A stretch of DNA of 64,000 nucleotides from Rhodamnia argentea. Taxonomy: Eukaryota > Streptophyta > Magnoliopsida > Myrtales > Myrtaceae. Of the stretch, positions 33,718 to 45,196 are shown in pieces (within the stretch, counting starts at the first letter, position 1; each line of letters starts with the position of its first letter). The stretch covers positions 8,220,001 through 8,284,000 of the forward strand of contig NC_063157.1 in NCBI RefSeq assembly GCF_020921035.1, written 5' to 3'. Made by a program: the position numbers and the translations under genes. The notes under the pieces are model-generated. The model had not been told where the DNA came from. It did no database searches and saw nothing but the letters and a program-made list of their open reading frames with translations.

Positions 33718-35309
33718 TTCTAGATTGCAAACTCATCACCGGACGCCATGGAATACCGCAGGGTCGTACAAAGATATTACCAAAAAACCCAAAAAACTTG
33801 TTTCAGGTTATAGATTCCACCTACCCGGAATTTAGACCCTATCCGTCGGAATAGGTTTCCCGATTTTTGAAATCTGAAATCTGCCGTGCATACGTCAAAA
33901 TCTGAAATTGGACTGATTTTCCACAGGTTCGGTGCCAAGTTTCATATTCTAGCGTTACTTGAAGAGATAGACCCTTGCCTTATGTTCTTTTGACTGTATA
34001 GAGTGTTTGGTGAGTAGCTGCTAGTTTCTTTCACAAAGCTAAAAGTGAAATTTTGATTGGGAATCCATTGTTTCGAGTCGTTTTTTTTTTTTTTTTTGGT
34101 CAAATTTTTTCTTTTACCCTTAAATCGTAACATATTAAATAAATAAAATATGACGGTAAAAATTCTAATTATATTCAACTTTTGAGTGTAAGCAATGGAC
34201 TTGTTCGTACGATCTTCTTAAAACACGATCTCAAATCGATATCCTCCGGATATATTTACTTTAAATTAATTCTCGTCATAAGAAATCATAAAATAGTATC
34301 TCTAAGACACATTTACCTTAAATTAAATTTCGTTTCACCAAACATCCGAAACCGATAAAATCCACGATATAATTATTCAAAATTAAGTTTCATCTCGCGA
34401 AAAAATTTCAAATACCGCGGTATCCCCGATTTGAATTTTAAAAGCATCCATCAAATATTTGTCGTTGCACGCAGATTTTCTATGTCGAATCTGTCATTTT
34501 TTTTCACGTTATATCCGTCTTACCATTGTCTGGCACGTGTTTTGACACGTATGCATTCTAATAAGCCATTGGATAAAAATGAAGATGGAGGGTAGATTCG
34601 AACCGAGGTGCCGGTTTGGTCTTTTCATGAGATGGAAATTAGCCGTGTTGGATTTTTTGTGAGACGGACTAATTTGAGATAAATATGACATGAAAATTCT
34701 AAATTTGAGAGTATTTACGAGACAGGAAAATAATTTGACATACTTGTGTCATACGATACAACATATTTGACATACTAAAAAAAATTAAATTAGTAAAAAA
34801 AAAAACTGTACACAATAATATCTGGTCTTCGGTGGAGAAACAAAAAAGTCTAGTTAGTCACGGCGCTCTACAGCCGAACAAATGGGGCGAGCAGGTGGCG
34901 GACGCTGGACGACTTCTTCTCCAAACTTAGAGCCCTTTGAGATACCTAAACCCGACCCGCCAAGAAAGGGTCCATGAGCAAACGGGTCGCCCGTGAATTT
35001 CCACATTCGGGAGTAAAGCCTACCTCGGAACACGCGGTCCACACATTCCCGCATCTCTCTCTCTCTCTCCCTCCTCCTTGCTTTTGGCTGCAGAATTCGG
35101 ATCCTGTGGCGGGTCGTTCGAAGCCACGGAAATCGAGGTCATGTCAGCGTCCAGGGATGCCCCGACCACCACCAGTAGCCTCCATCTCCTCGAAAGAGCA
35201 CAGCTCGCTTGCGCTTCAGCCATCGCATGACAAATGGTTTGCTCAAACAGAATATGTTCTGCTGTCGTTAAGACAATGGCATCGGCCCTTGACAAATTCG
35301 AGGTTCATA
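33718..35309. other. Intergenic stretch; nothing firmly recognised
   Basis: AT-rich until 34850. A moderately GC-rich patch at 34860-35300 has open frames on both strands with no recognisable product. It may be a decayed gene fragment. Confidence 0.4.
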
Positions 35310-35620
35310 ATCCCAAATACATGTTGATGAAAGGAAGATGATCCGTGATAGAAAGCTAAACAAATTCGATTCGCATCCGTTTCTAATCTTTGGATCAGAT
35401 CCTCCTTTTTCCAAATGGTATCATTTCAATTTGGTTTCGTTTCGCAATTCAAGACGGAGGGAACAAAACTGCGTGAGAAATTTATGATAGATTGATTTCA
35501 AAATGACGAAGAACGCTCCGTGCATAGAAGGATTATATGGAATTCCAGCAAAATACAGCGGCAGTCGGTTATGGCAGCTAGCCGTACATGAAGCAAAGAC
35601 AGCAAGAAGAAGCAAAAAGC
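35310..35620. repeat. 3' flank of COPT copy 1, shared with COPT copy 3
   Basis: This lines up with 44850-45170: both read CCAAATACATG..GAT.GAAAGGAAGATGAT, then GATCAGATC.TC.TTTT, CAAAAGGA/AGAAGGA..TATATGGAATTCCAGCAAAAT-like sequence and a GCAGCTA.CC.TGAA block. It shows that copies 1 and 3 arose by duplication of a segment longer than the gene. Confidence 0.8.
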
Positions 35621-35726
35621 TGCGCTAAATCTTTATCATCACTCGTATCTTCATTCCACTGCTTATTATCATCATCAATCCATGTCGCATCTAAGTTCTC
35701 ACCACCCACCTCACCCCCGCCAGGAA

Positions 35727-36215
35727 TCAGCAGCTCATCGGAGGTAGGGCGGCGCTGGCCTTCCCCGCGTACGGCCCCGGCCCGCCCGCCTCCTCCGGCT
35801 TCCCGAACGCCCCCCGGTTCGCGAACGCCAGGAACCCCACCGCGTGGCCGGCGACCGCCGCCAGGAACACGCCGCCGTTGAAGGACATGAGCGCGAGCAT
35901 CGCCAGGTACGCGAGCCCCATGCGCAGCGCGTGCAGCAGCGACCGGAGGAGGCGGGAGGCGACCCCGGGCTTGGCGGGGAAGCGGCAGTGGGAGAGCCAC
36001 TCGACGAGGACGCAGAGGGCGAAGACGAAGACGAGGGCGAGGGCGTACATACCGGTCCGGGTGCCCGGCCAGCTGGAGAAGAGGATCTCGGAGTGCGTGC
36101 CCCAGAAGAAGGTCATGTGCATCATCATCATCTTGTGGTGGTGGGGCGGCGGCGTCGTCGTCGTCGTCGTCGACCCGTTCATGCCGGGCATGTGGCCGTC
36201 GTTCATGCCTTCCAT
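35727..36215 (-). CDS. COPT: COPT/Ctr-type copper transporter, copy 1
   Basis: Ctr proteins form trimers that pass Cu(I) across membranes. This is a complete single-exon gene of 162 residues, normal for the family. The N-terminus is Met/His-rich (HMPGMNG, then HHHKMMMMHMTFFWG), which feeds copper to the pore. Three membrane segments follow at about 52-76, 97-114 and 116-132. The MxxxM pore motif is Met106-Met110 in the second, and the GxxxG packing motif is Gly123-Gly127 in the third. A six-Thr run at 17-21 comes from a CGT-type triplet repeat and differs from the other copies. The C-terminus MSC supplies a Cys at the end, as in many COPTs. GTAC motifs lie upstream. Plasma membrane location is inferred from the family. 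Confidence 0.93.
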   Translation of the reverse strand: MEGMNDGHMPGMNGSTTTTTTPPPHHHKMMMMHMTFFWGTHSEILFSSWPGTRTGMYALALVFVFALCVLVEWLSHCRFPAKPGVASRLLRSLLHALRMGLAYLAMLALMSFNGGVFLAAVAGHAVGFLAFANRGAFGKPEEAGGPGPYAGKASAALPPMSC

Positions 36216-36332
36216 GGTCGGGAGGCTCGGAGCTTCAGCGGTGAGAAACGGGATGGGAATTTAGGGTTACGAGCGAGTTAGGGGATAAAGGAATCGTTGT
36301 TTTCGAGGAGGTTTTGTCGTGCAGGTGTGATC

Positions 36333-36378
36333 GTACAGAAGAGGAAATGTACCGATAGTATTATTTCTCGTGTAGTAC
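36333..36378 (-). promoter_or_regulatory. Three GTAC motifs (copper-response type) upstream of COPT copy 1
   Basis: GTAC occurs at 36333-36336, 36349-36352 and 36375-36378, within 46 bp and about 120-165 bp upstream of the start codon. GTAC is the core bound by SPL7/CRR1 in copper deficiency. The matching region of copy 2 keeps the middle site and has lost the outer two (CTGTCC and GGTCCT there). Confidence 0.6.
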
Positions 36379-36389
36379 CTTTTTCTCCC

Positions 36390-38702
36390 TTAAAACGGCA
36401 ATAGCCCCGTCAAAAATTTCGAACAACATTTTCGATATTCGCATTTCGTTTTCGCATGAACAATTTCAAGTAATGTTATAAATTACTGGCTAGTATCTAG
36501 ATACTTTTATCACATTTAACTAGAATCGTTCACCACAAAAAAAAAAAAAAATAGTATCGTTCACTATACTTTCTGAACCGATTTCATACTCTCAATTTTA
36601 TTTTTATACATTTTATAAACTGCGATATTCCAAAATTTTCGACTTAGCTAGTACTTAATAGGTTCGTACACACCATCTTGTCCACGTATGTCATTTAGGG
36701 CTCCATTGAGATAGAGTAATGCGTGTGGCTTTCAAGGGTCAAGTTGGTTGGGAGGATGCCGAGGATTCGGACATGAAACCTACCACACTTCAATAAGCAC
36801 CTAATTAGTCGCTCGATACAGTTATTCCCGTAGAAAAAGATGAAAAGGACTATTTCAATAAATTTCCATAGAAACGAGGTTAAACTAAACGATGGCGATG
36901 GTCAATTTCTTGCTCTCAAAAGTTTCCAAAAGCATTTGAAAATTAAGAAAAGTATTGAGCTCCATGCAACACGGTGCGACACATGGGTTGTCAAGCCGTA
37001 TAAATCATATTTTGGAGGGCTTTGCCACCATAATAATTTTTGGTTAGCTGTGATAGTTACAACATATTGTGGATAATTTTTTTTTTTTTTAAAGAGTGGA
37101 TACCACAATAATTTTAATTGCAAACCTTGGATAGCTTATAATTAATCGGGGCTTGCGTTCACAGCACATTGTTATTTACTACTGTTCGACTTACACCATT
37201 CGGAAACAAATGCGATCGGGATCAAACCAACCTCGTGGACTCTAATTAGCTGGTTTCGTGATTAATTAGAGAGGAAACTCAATGCGGGACGATTCACGCG
37301 TCATTTCCCAAGTGACTTGACCACTCGGATACCGAAAGTCGGGGAAAATTCCAAATAAAATTTTGAAGTGCTCTTATTTTTTCAAATTAGAGTTTGAGGT
37401 GAACATGTAAATCTCAAAAAATGGTCCGGCTTCTCCGTCCAGCCAAATCTTCATATCTTTATTTGAAATTTTTCTCAAAATCCACGATCCTAAATCCATG
37501 GTCCTCCCTATTCATGGAACTCAACGTAACGTGGGGTCGATCCGAAATTAAGTATTCCCCGTCAATCTCGATCAGTCATCGATCAATGTCGAACCTCCCA
37601 AGTTGCCATTGCCACATCACGACAAAGACTCAGACTTCGTTTCGGGTCGTAATCATAGTCATTTTCATCTTCTCATATCGATCCTGAGCCGCATGAAGCG
37701 GCTGGGAATCTCCTTCTCCGGGAAAGAGCCTCAACAAGCGATCGAATTGGGAGGCAACAAAGTATCATTATCGTGGGTCGTAATCAGCCATCTGGAGACC
37801 ATGGGAGAGGTGAATAATCTTTAAGGCCTCTCCCTTCGTTGCGGCCAAGTGCCAAAAAACGATGGAATCGGTGCTTCTTCCTCTTTTAGGAAGAAGAGGA
37901 AATGAATCCCGGCCAATTCTGAATTTGTATGGACCGACTGTTAGAGCAAGTTGGGCAGGGGTATAGACCCGTAAGCGCGGCGGAGAAAATTCGTCTTCTC
38001 TCTTTCATGACTTTCTTGTTGATTGAGAGCCATTTTCTGTGCTTATAAGCATGTCACATTAGAGATAATCTAATTTGGTATTAGATGTCAAATGTCATCC
38101 ACGCTTAATGTGCAATGTCATCTAGGAGTATTTAATTCTTTGGATATGCTTCTTTCGAAAGGTTTAATTTAGTCATTTGGATTAATAAAACAAGAGAGAA
38201 GTCCATCACAAGCGTTTAAACTATTGCGAAATGTGCAAGTTAGTTCATAAACTGCAAATTTGTTCAATTCAATCTCTCGATATGAGAAAGTCAAATCGGC
38301 ATTCAAGTACTATTTGTATATTTCCATAACCACAGTATTACGCAAATTTTATAGAATCTTTTCATTTCAATTAGTTTCCTAACTCAACAAAAGATACACT
38401 ATCTTTTCAATTTATTTTTTTGCCTTTGTGATCTTCATACATATCACGATAAAATAATCTAAAGTTTATTTTAGCTTATAATGTTTATAATAGTATAAGA
38501 AGAACATTACTTAGAATTGTATTTGGTCGGTATTCCCGTGATATAGATTCTTTTTTTTTTTTAGATTCTCATATATATTAATATAAATCTTGTTCTTAAT
38601 TTTTTCGGATATAGAAAATTTTCGAACTTTTGTACTCCATATTTTCTTAATTAAGTTTTGTTAAAATCCGCATGCTTTATTTGTTTATGTATGTATTTTT
38701 TT
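36390..38702. other. Spacer between COPT copies 1 and 2; no gene supported
   Basis: AT-rich, with short open frames that lack any family resemblance. At 37336-37420 there is a solitary end of the AAATTCCAAATAAAA foldback group. Confidence 0.5.
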
Positions 38703-39331
38703 GGAAAAATTTCAAATAAGAACTTGAAGAGTCTTATTTTTTCAAATGAGGACATGAAGTAGACCTTATTTCAAATAAGGATTTGAAGCGCTCAAATTAT
38801 TTTGAAGAAGGGTTTGACCAAGGGTATTTTCGTACTTGACTTCTTTTGAATTTTTTTTTTCTTTTCTCTATTTTTCTTTTTATCATTTCTTTTTCTTTTC
38901 CCTTTTCTTTATTTTATTTTTACTCCCCTCCCCTCCCTTGGACATCGCCAGCCTTAGGCCACACTCGCCCGGGCGGCGTTGGGTTACCCTCGCCCGGCCG
39001 GCGACCTAGGCATCGAGCCACCTCACCCCGACCGACACCGGCGAGGGTCACCCTCACCTAGGCCTCTCACCCTCGCCTGATGCCGGCCGGGCGAGGGTAG
39101 CCTGACGTCCGCTCATGCGAGGTCGGCGATGGCCTCGGTTGGGAAGGGGAGGGAGAAGGGAGGGGAGAAAAAAGAACATAAAAAAAAATTCAAAAAAGTA
39201 AAATATAAAATTTCCTTCTGCTAGACTATTTTTTGAAATAATTTGAGCATTTTATGTCTTTATTTAAAATAAGGTTCATTTTTTAGGTTTTTATTTGAGA
39301 AAATAAGGGTTTTTTTAATATTTTTTTTAGG
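38703..39331. mobile_element. Foldback element with a GC-rich core (about 630 bp)
   Basis: The outer arms are opposed: GGAAAAATTTCAAATAAGAA to TTATTTCAAATAAGGATTTG at the left, and their worn complements at 39215-39331. Moving inward there is a pyrimidine tract (38848-38938), then a GC-rich core (38940-39135) with many CCCTCGCC/GGCGAGGG words, then a purine tract (39138-39200). The whole is one large inverted repeat. There is no coding capacity. Confidence 0.7.
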
Positions 39332-39366
39332 GGATTGTTAATCGGAAAGCTCGAAAAAACAAAACT

Positions 39367-39464
39367 GTACGGCCATTCCAGCTTTTAATATGTGGTTGAG
39401 AATTTCATTGCTATTCGCGTTTTAGGCAGAAAAGGTCCTACGCGAGAAATAATATCTTCAGTAC
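39367..39464 (+). promoter_or_regulatory. GTAC motifs upstream of COPT copy 2
   Basis: GTAC occurs at 39367-39370 and 39461-39464. The second lies in a block (GCGAGAAATAATAT..TCAGTAC) that is homologous to the copy 1 promoter, where the matching GTAC at 36349 is conserved. Confidence 0.5.
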
Positions 39465-39585
39465 AGTCTTCCCCTCTTCTGTCCGATTACATCTCCCCAA
39501 GACCACAAAACCTCCTCGAATACAACAATTCCCAATCCCTAATTCCCGTCTCGTTTCTCATCGCTGAAGCTCCGAGCCTCCGACC

Positions 39586-40029
39586 ATGGCTGGCATGAAC
39601 GACGGCCACATGCCCGGCATGAACGGGACGACGACGTCGCCGCCGCCCCACCGCCACAAAATGATGAAGCATATGACCTTCTTCTGGGGCACGCACTCCG
39701 AGATCCTCTTCTCCGGCTGGCCGGGCACCCGGACCGGCATGTATGCCCTCGCCCTCATCTTCGTCTTCGCCCTCTGCGTCCTCGTCGAGTGGCTCTCCCA
39801 CTACCGCCTCCCCGCCAAGCCCGGTGTCGCCGCCGGCATCCTCCGGTCGCTGCTGCACGCGCTGCGCATGGGGCTCGCGTACCTGGTGATGCTGGCGCTC
39901 ATGTCCTTCAACGGCGGCGTGTTCCTCGCGGCTGTGGCCGGGCACGCGGTGGGGTTCCTGGCGTTCGGGAAGCCGGAGGAGGCGCACGCGGGGAAGGCCA
40001 TGGCGTATCTACCTTTGATCAGCTGCTGA
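39586..40029 (+). CDS. COPT: COPT/Ctr-type copper transporter, copy 2
   Basis: Complete single-exon gene of 147 residues. The Met-rich N-terminus (MAGMNDGHMPGMNG, then HRHKMMKHMTFFWG) lacks the Thr run of copy 1. The MxxxM motif is Met102-Met106 and GxxxG is Gly119-Gly123, and three membrane segments are present. The tail after the third segment is shorter than in copy 1 (a GNRGAF-like stretch is missing) and ends LISC, keeping the terminal Cys. It is head-to-head with copy 1 across a 3.4-kb spacer. The 5' leader is homologous to those of copies 1 and 4 (CGTTTCTCATCGCTGAAGCT). A working gene is likely. Confidence 0.93.
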   Translation: MAGMNDGHMPGMNGTTTSPPPHRHKMMKHMTFFWGTHSEILFSGWPGTRTGMYALALIFVFALCVLVEWLSHYRLPAKPGVAAGILRSLLHALRMGLAYLVMLALMSFNGGVFLAAVAGHAVGFLAFGKPEEAHAGKAMAYLPLISC

Positions 40030-40257
40030 TTCGTGACGGGAGTGAGGTTTTCTTTTTCAAAGGTCATGGGAATAATATGATCTACATCATTTTGATGAAG
40101 CCGTTTAGTGCAGTTTATGCTTTTGCCTTGGTGTCTTGTTTCATTGGATGGTTCGCCCTTATCGTAAGTGACCGAGTCTTTGTATTCATCAATGTACACA
40201 GCTGCACAATTCTTCCTAGAAATACTTCGCCAATCTTTAGGTTCCAAATCAATGAAT

Positions 40258-40590
40258 TTTTTTTGTTTTTTCTTTTTTTGTGCAAATATGCGAGTATCAT
40301 TAATCAAATAAGGTACAAAAGTTCAGGGGAATCCCTTAGCATTACAAGGAGACTAATTATGTAAGAATACGGAGGAAGGAAGGCTCAATGCAGTGGCCAG
40401 TAGAACATCTATTTGGGAAGGTCTACAATTCTGATAGAGTGATGCGCTACCCCTCACAACTCTACGAATTCGAGCCAACAACAGAAGATTAGCCTCAATT
40501 GACTTGGTTTGAAACCGTTTACGGTTCTTCTCCATCCAAATGCAATAGATAGTCGATAAGAAAAATAGCTTGAAGAGCATCACCTCTTAG
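40258..40590 (-). mobile_element. 3' tail of an L1-type LINE
   Basis: The minus-strand frame (40583-40353) reads TIYCIWMEKNRKRFQTKS, then LARIRRVVRG, the typical C-terminal end of plant L1 ORF2. A short 3' UTR and an A-rich tail follow (plus-strand T-rich 40258-40282). The element is 5'-truncated and lies about 230 bp past COPT copy 2. Its target duplication was not identified. Confidence 0.75.
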
Positions 40591-40826
40591 TTTTTTTTCT
40601 CTTGGTGACCCTTGGAATTCTAGATTCTAACCTATTGCAGAACGCCAAATTCTATTTTGTGCAAGGATATTGCATCATATACGGCTGGTTCAGGTGCACT
40701 CAAAGAATAAGTGGTTTTTTTGCTTTAAATGGCTGTAAGAAACTTTTCACACTCGATGAAAAGAACATCCCTATTGCCGAGTCTTCTTTTCCACGAAATA
40801 AACATTTAACATGCGCTATTCTCGAG

Positions 40827-40831
<5 letters not shown>

Positions 40832-40887
<56 letters not shown>
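40832..40887. repeat. (TA)n microsatellite
   Basis: Uninterrupted TA dinucleotides, 56 bp. Lengths like this are expected to vary between individuals. Confidence 0.97.
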
Positions 40888-40889
<2 letters not shown>

Positions 40890-41557
40890 CAAGTAGATAA
40901 TATGGAAGGACAACCCAAATGGATTTCAAAATAAAGAACATTCGAAAGAGATTGAGGAGGACTTGAAACCCAATTTCGAGAAAGAGAATGACGAAATTGA
41001 GCCTTAACGACCCAGTTGACAGCTTTATTTCGGGCCTCTGGGACAATGGGTCAAGCAAATTTGAGGTGAAGAAGAAAGTGCGGCCCGGCCTTTGTTGATA
41101 AGCACGATGACTTCCCACGGTTGCATGATATAAAATTTTTTGACTTCCCACTTCCGACATATGTGATGCAATGCATTATAAAAATGCCGATGCTGCGACT
41201 AGCATCCCAAACATTCAAATAGCAACATTTTGGTCACAAGGAGTTCTATAATCATCAAAATATAGTATTGGAGTCCCGATAGAAGATGAGTTTCTCATTC
41301 TGAATTAGTTGTCCTAATAAAAGGCATTGGCAATAATGATTATATTATTTGAAATTATAACGAACTCGACTTGCTTACCAATGATAAAAAAAAAAATTCA
41401 AATTAACCGGCTGCTCTGTTGAGTTACCAATTTTTATTTTTCTTATTTACTGACTAGTTAAATTACTTGACAATTTTCACCCAAAAAAAAAATTCCTCTG
41501 ACAATTTTTAGAAACTATTAGCCTTAATAAGAGTGATTATCCATGTATATTCAATTA
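40888..41557. other. Spacer; nothing recognised
   Basis: AT-rich sequence with one short minus-strand frame that I cannot assign. Confidence 0.45.
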
Positions 41558-42408
41558 GATTGCGTTTGGTCGTCTTGACTTTATATCGAATGTTAAGATT
41601 GGATAGGATATAGGGCGGTTGGATAAGGAGAGAATTTTCTCATATTTTATGTAATGTTTAGTAAATATACAGACATCCGAATTGGATTGAATGTCGGCCG
41701 TATAGATAGATTGAATATTGATGCAATGGCCCTCGTCACGGGCACATCCCACCTCACTTTCTTCGCGGGCCTCCAACAGCTCCTCCTCTTCGCCCACGCC
41801 AAATTGAAAGTTGATCGTTCAAATCTCTAAGCTCTTGCGGATGTGCAAGCTGCCTGAGCATCGACATCGTGCAAAATCGTCAGCAACCACCAGTCCCTCC
41901 TCTATCTACTTCACCAGCCTGCAATCTTCAACAACCAGCAGTCTAATCGCCACCCCCCACCCTCGCAGCCGACGCTGAGGTTGAGGTCTAGCAGATGAAT
42001 GCGCGGTGGATGAAGGTGTGGCTGCTCATGCTATGAAGGTGCGTGAGGCAAAGCGAGACGGCGGTTGTTGCTCCAGATTTGGCCAAGAAGGGGGACAAAG
42101 GCTGGTGCTCTAAAATCGGCTATAGAGGTCCTCCGTGGCCGAGGTCGAGTTGAGCTCAACCTTGGAGGAGCTCTAGTCTGGCCATGGAGCTCCCCCAACC
42201 GAGCTCCAGTCAAGCTTATCACCACGACAAGCATTTCCAGTTGCAACAAGACGAAAACTCGGTGGGAGGCTATGGGTGGTGACGGAGGCTGTGGATGATT
42301 GTGAATCACATCCTATCCACTTACATTTCAACCTCAGGACTATTTTATCCTGATTATATCCCTATTATATCCAGCCTTAATCTATATTGAATAATAGCCA
42401 AACATAAT
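41558..42408. mobile_element. Non-autonomous DNA element related to 21611-22715
   Basis: The left end GATTGCGTTTGGTCGTCTTG and the right end (…ATAGCCAAACATAATT) are opposed. The inner arms carry TTGGATAGGATATAGGG and its complement-like TCCTATCCAC/TTATATCC. The centre (41730-42290) is GC-rich and unlike that of the relative at 21611. It may be captured host sequence, since frames there look protein-like on both strands, but I recognise none. Confidence 0.6.
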
Positions 42409-42836
42409 TACCAATATTAACCGACTATTATACATAATTACCATTATTTCTTTGAGTGGCCTATCTCTTTTTTCCAATTTAGCGGCAAAGTAGTTTTGAG
42501 TAACCAAAATTCCATTTGGAGTTTCTTATTATCAACATTCACTTAATTTCTTTATTTACCAACTTTTTCATTAAGTTACTGCTATATTAGCCTTACTTGC
42601 ACAATTTCTAAATTTACTATTTTCTTTTGGACATTATAACTTCAATTAGAATGATTCCTAACTTTTTTCTGTTTAAGTCAAAAAGAGATAAAGACCCTTT
42701 TAGATTTTCATTACGTACAATAATGGATTGGACTCCTTCCGGATCCGAAGTGAGTGTGCATAGTCTAGGCTTAATTATTAGCTTGGAGAGAAGTCAGCCA
42801 TAGAGCCCAAGGACCTTTTAAGATGTTATACGGGTT
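42409..42836. other. Spacer; nothing recognised
   Basis: AT-rich. The string GGACTCCTTCCGGATCCGAAGTGAGTG at about 42729 (TGGACTCCTTCCGG and onward) also occurs near 31916, pointing to a dispersed repeat. Confidence 0.5.
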
Positions 42837-43265
42837 AGGGATAATGACATAAATAATTTCTGAATTTTGACCCAATGTAAAATGTGATCCCCGAACTTTT
42901 TAATTTGACCAATATGATCTCCGAACTTTGATCTAATGCATAATATGATTCCTGAACTTTTAATTTCACTAATATGGTTCCCGAACTTTTGGAACATGCT
43001 CAACTTAATCTCTGAATTATAAGAAAATATCATGTTATTCCTGAACTTGAATTAATTGAAGGATTGCTTTGAATATTTTTCTATAGTTAAGGGACTAAGT
43101 TGAAAATGTTTCAAAAGTTCGGGGACCGCATTGTGCAAATTGAAAGTCCAGAGACCACATTGCACATTGGGCTAAAATTCAGGGGCCAAATTAGTCAAAT
43201 GAAAAATTCAAGAACTACATTGCACATTGGGCCAAACTTTAGAGACCATTTGTGTTATTTTCCCT
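42837..43265. mobile_element. Foldback MITE (about 429 bp)
   Basis: The left end AGGGATAATGACATAAATAA and the right end (complement AGGGAAAATAACACAAATGG) are opposed. Both arms are arrays of a unit of about 40 bp (GATCCCCGAACTTT / AAAGTTCGGGGACC type). The arrangement is like the 811-1249 family but the sequence differs. Confidence 0.75.
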
Positions 43266-43325
43266 ACAAGTTATTTAATGAAAAAATCAAACTTTTCATA
43301 AAAGAAAATGCAGCGTACAAAATAT

Positions 43326-43963
43326 AGAGTTGTCAATATGGATAGTTAATATGGGTGGGACCCATTTTATTGTAAATGGATCAAATATGGGTTAAGCAAG
43401 GTCTAATATATGAGTTGTTAATGAGCATGAATTTAAGCCTAATAATATGTGGGTTGTAATGGGTTTGCCTATGAACCCGTTTACAATCCATTTAATTAGA
43501 CAAAGCCAACCCATTTATAATTCACTTGGCCTGAAAAATTTATCAGTTTGTATTTTTGTATTTTATTATTTTTATTTTTTTATAAGTAAAAGACAGAAAG
43601 AAAGCTTGAAAATAAAACTTTTAAAAATATAAAAACTGTTCAAAGAAGTACAATGTCGTTGTTCGTTGCAGTCACGGGTCGTCGGTCACTACCATCCACC
43701 GATGGTCGCTGAAGAAAAAGGATAAGAAAATTTCTTTACATTTGTATTGCAAGGAAGTGTTTTAGCAACATCATTATTTAAAAATATATATATAAGAAAT
43801 AAATATTCCATGATTTGGTTAAATATAGAAGTGCTTAAGTAATACAAGTCGGTCGAATATGAGCCGTTAGATTTGTCTTGCATGAAAATAGATCAAAACG
43901 GATTAAATGGGTCAATATAAATCGGATCATATACGACCCGATCCACCCGTTTGATACCTCTAA
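43326..43963. mobile_element. Inverted-repeat element, AGAGTTGTCAA ends
   Basis: AGAGTTGTCAATATGGATAG at the left opposes the complement of CACCCGTTTGATACCTCTAA at the right (TTAGAGGTATCAAACGGGTG). Repeated phrases such as 'atgggt..acccat' fill the arms. It is probably a hAT-type MITE. Boundaries are approximate. Confidence 0.55.
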
Positions 43964-44044
43964 CAAAATGATATATAGTCTAGCGGTCGCTCGCCTCCGT
44001 ATGGCTAGATTCATGCTATTTTTTCATTTTGGACATGTTAAATT

Positions 44045-44206
44045 AAGATTCTGATTATATGTAGCGCAAAAGGTTGATGGTTTGAAAAAAGAGCCTTTTT
44101 TGTTTAATATTTGTTACTCAATGAATAAGAAGTAAACTAAAGTTGCTTACTAACAAAATTCGTTTTACGATGTTGTTCCCACACCATGTATTAGAGTGTA
44201 ATAATC
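44045..44206. repeat. Cluster duplication block, also at 45990-46140
   Basis: GCGCAAAAGGTTGATGGTTT, then a TTTGTTACTCAATGAATAAG-like block and CACACCATGTATTAGAG, line up with CCGCAGGAAGCCGATGGTTT, TTTGCTACTTAATGTAGAAG and AAACCATGTGTTAAGAG at 45990-46140. A second matching pair, around TGGCGTCAATTGAGTGTGTT, is at 44670 and 47003. These mark duplicated cluster segments. Confidence 0.7.
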
Positions 44207-44584
44207 TGTTGGGATGTAGTTCATACTCCCATATGACAAAAAAGCACGTGGGTCTCACTCCACGCCGAACAAGCGGGGATCCGGGAGAGCCGTCCCAGCG
44301 GGTGTCTCAAGGGGGCAGCGCCTCTTGGACACCGGAAGGCTTTTATGATTTAAGTCCGTAATTTTCATTAGTAGTTTGGACTTGAGCTCAGAATAGCCTC
44401 TGCTATATATACTCGTTTTCACTTATAATTGAGTGATGTAACGAGAGGTGCGAGATGCTGATCTAGTAGAATCCTCTACTGGACGTAGCTCTAGTTTAAG
44501 GGTGATCATGATAAAATCTCGTGTCTCAATTTTTCCTCTTTCTTGCTTCTTTTACTTCGCTGCGATTGTGCGTCGATCCTAACA
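44207..44584. mobile_element. Solo LTR, 378 bp, probably copia type
   Basis: It begins TGTTGGGATGTAG and ends CGATCCTAACA, TG...CA with short inverted ends. A perfect 5-bp target duplication, TAATC, lies at 44202-44206 and 44585-44589. A TATATATA box lies at about 44403. There is no interior and no partner LTR, so it is a solo LTR. The TGTTGGGA start is common in copia elements, so that family is inferred. It sits downstream of the degraded COPT copy, inside the cluster. Confidence 0.85.
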
Positions 44585-44849
44585 TAATCAAGCTCTTTAC
44601 ATGTATTTTGCCATGGCTAGTGGCTGATCTTCTATATTTGATATTTTAATTGAGCTCGATTGAGCCTGCAATGGCGTCAATTGAGTGTGTTGAATAAAGT
44701 TGACCATAATTTGGTTCAAACGATCAAACCCATTTCGATTCAACTTTATTTATAGAGATGCTTTTAAAATTTCCTTGATTGGACTAGATTAGAAAAAAAA
44801 TTTATCGGTCCGGCATTCTACCAAATCAAATGTGCAAACGGATGATCAT

Positions 44850-45170
44850 GCCAAATACATGGGGATCGAAAGGAAGATGATTCAAAACTCAAAAGTCCAA
44901 TATGATTCGACGTCTAATCTAGATCAGATCATCTTTTTCGAAGGCTGAATCTTATTTGATCTTGTTTCTCATTCAAAATGGACCGTACTAAACCAAGTTA
45001 TGCTCGAAAACAAACTAACCATGATTTTAAATCGACAAAGAAACCTCTATGCATCAAAAGGACTAAATAAAAATTCCAGCAAAATTTAGAAGTCGGATAT
45101 GCAGCTATCCATGAAACAAGACACCAAAGAGAAGAAAAAAGCCGCACTGAAACATTAAAAGAGCAAAAGA
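44850..45170. repeat. 3' flank of COPT copy 3, shared with COPT copy 1
   Basis: Homologous to 35310-35620 in the same orientation relative to the gene. See that entry. Confidence 0.8.
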
Positions 45171-45196
45171 AACTCTCCTTTTCATATTTTAGTGCA

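Noticed and set aside
34854-35327. GC-rich patch as a gene
   Set aside because: Frames on both strands are short, Arg/Pro-rich and without family features or splice support.
35578-36281. Other-frame open frames over the COPT and HSP20 genes
   Set aside because: GC-rich genes leave long open shadows in other frames; only one frame per gene gives family motifs.
40816-41160. Open frame with a run of alternating Ile/Tyr
   Set aside because: It is produced by the (TA)n microsatellite and has no protein character.
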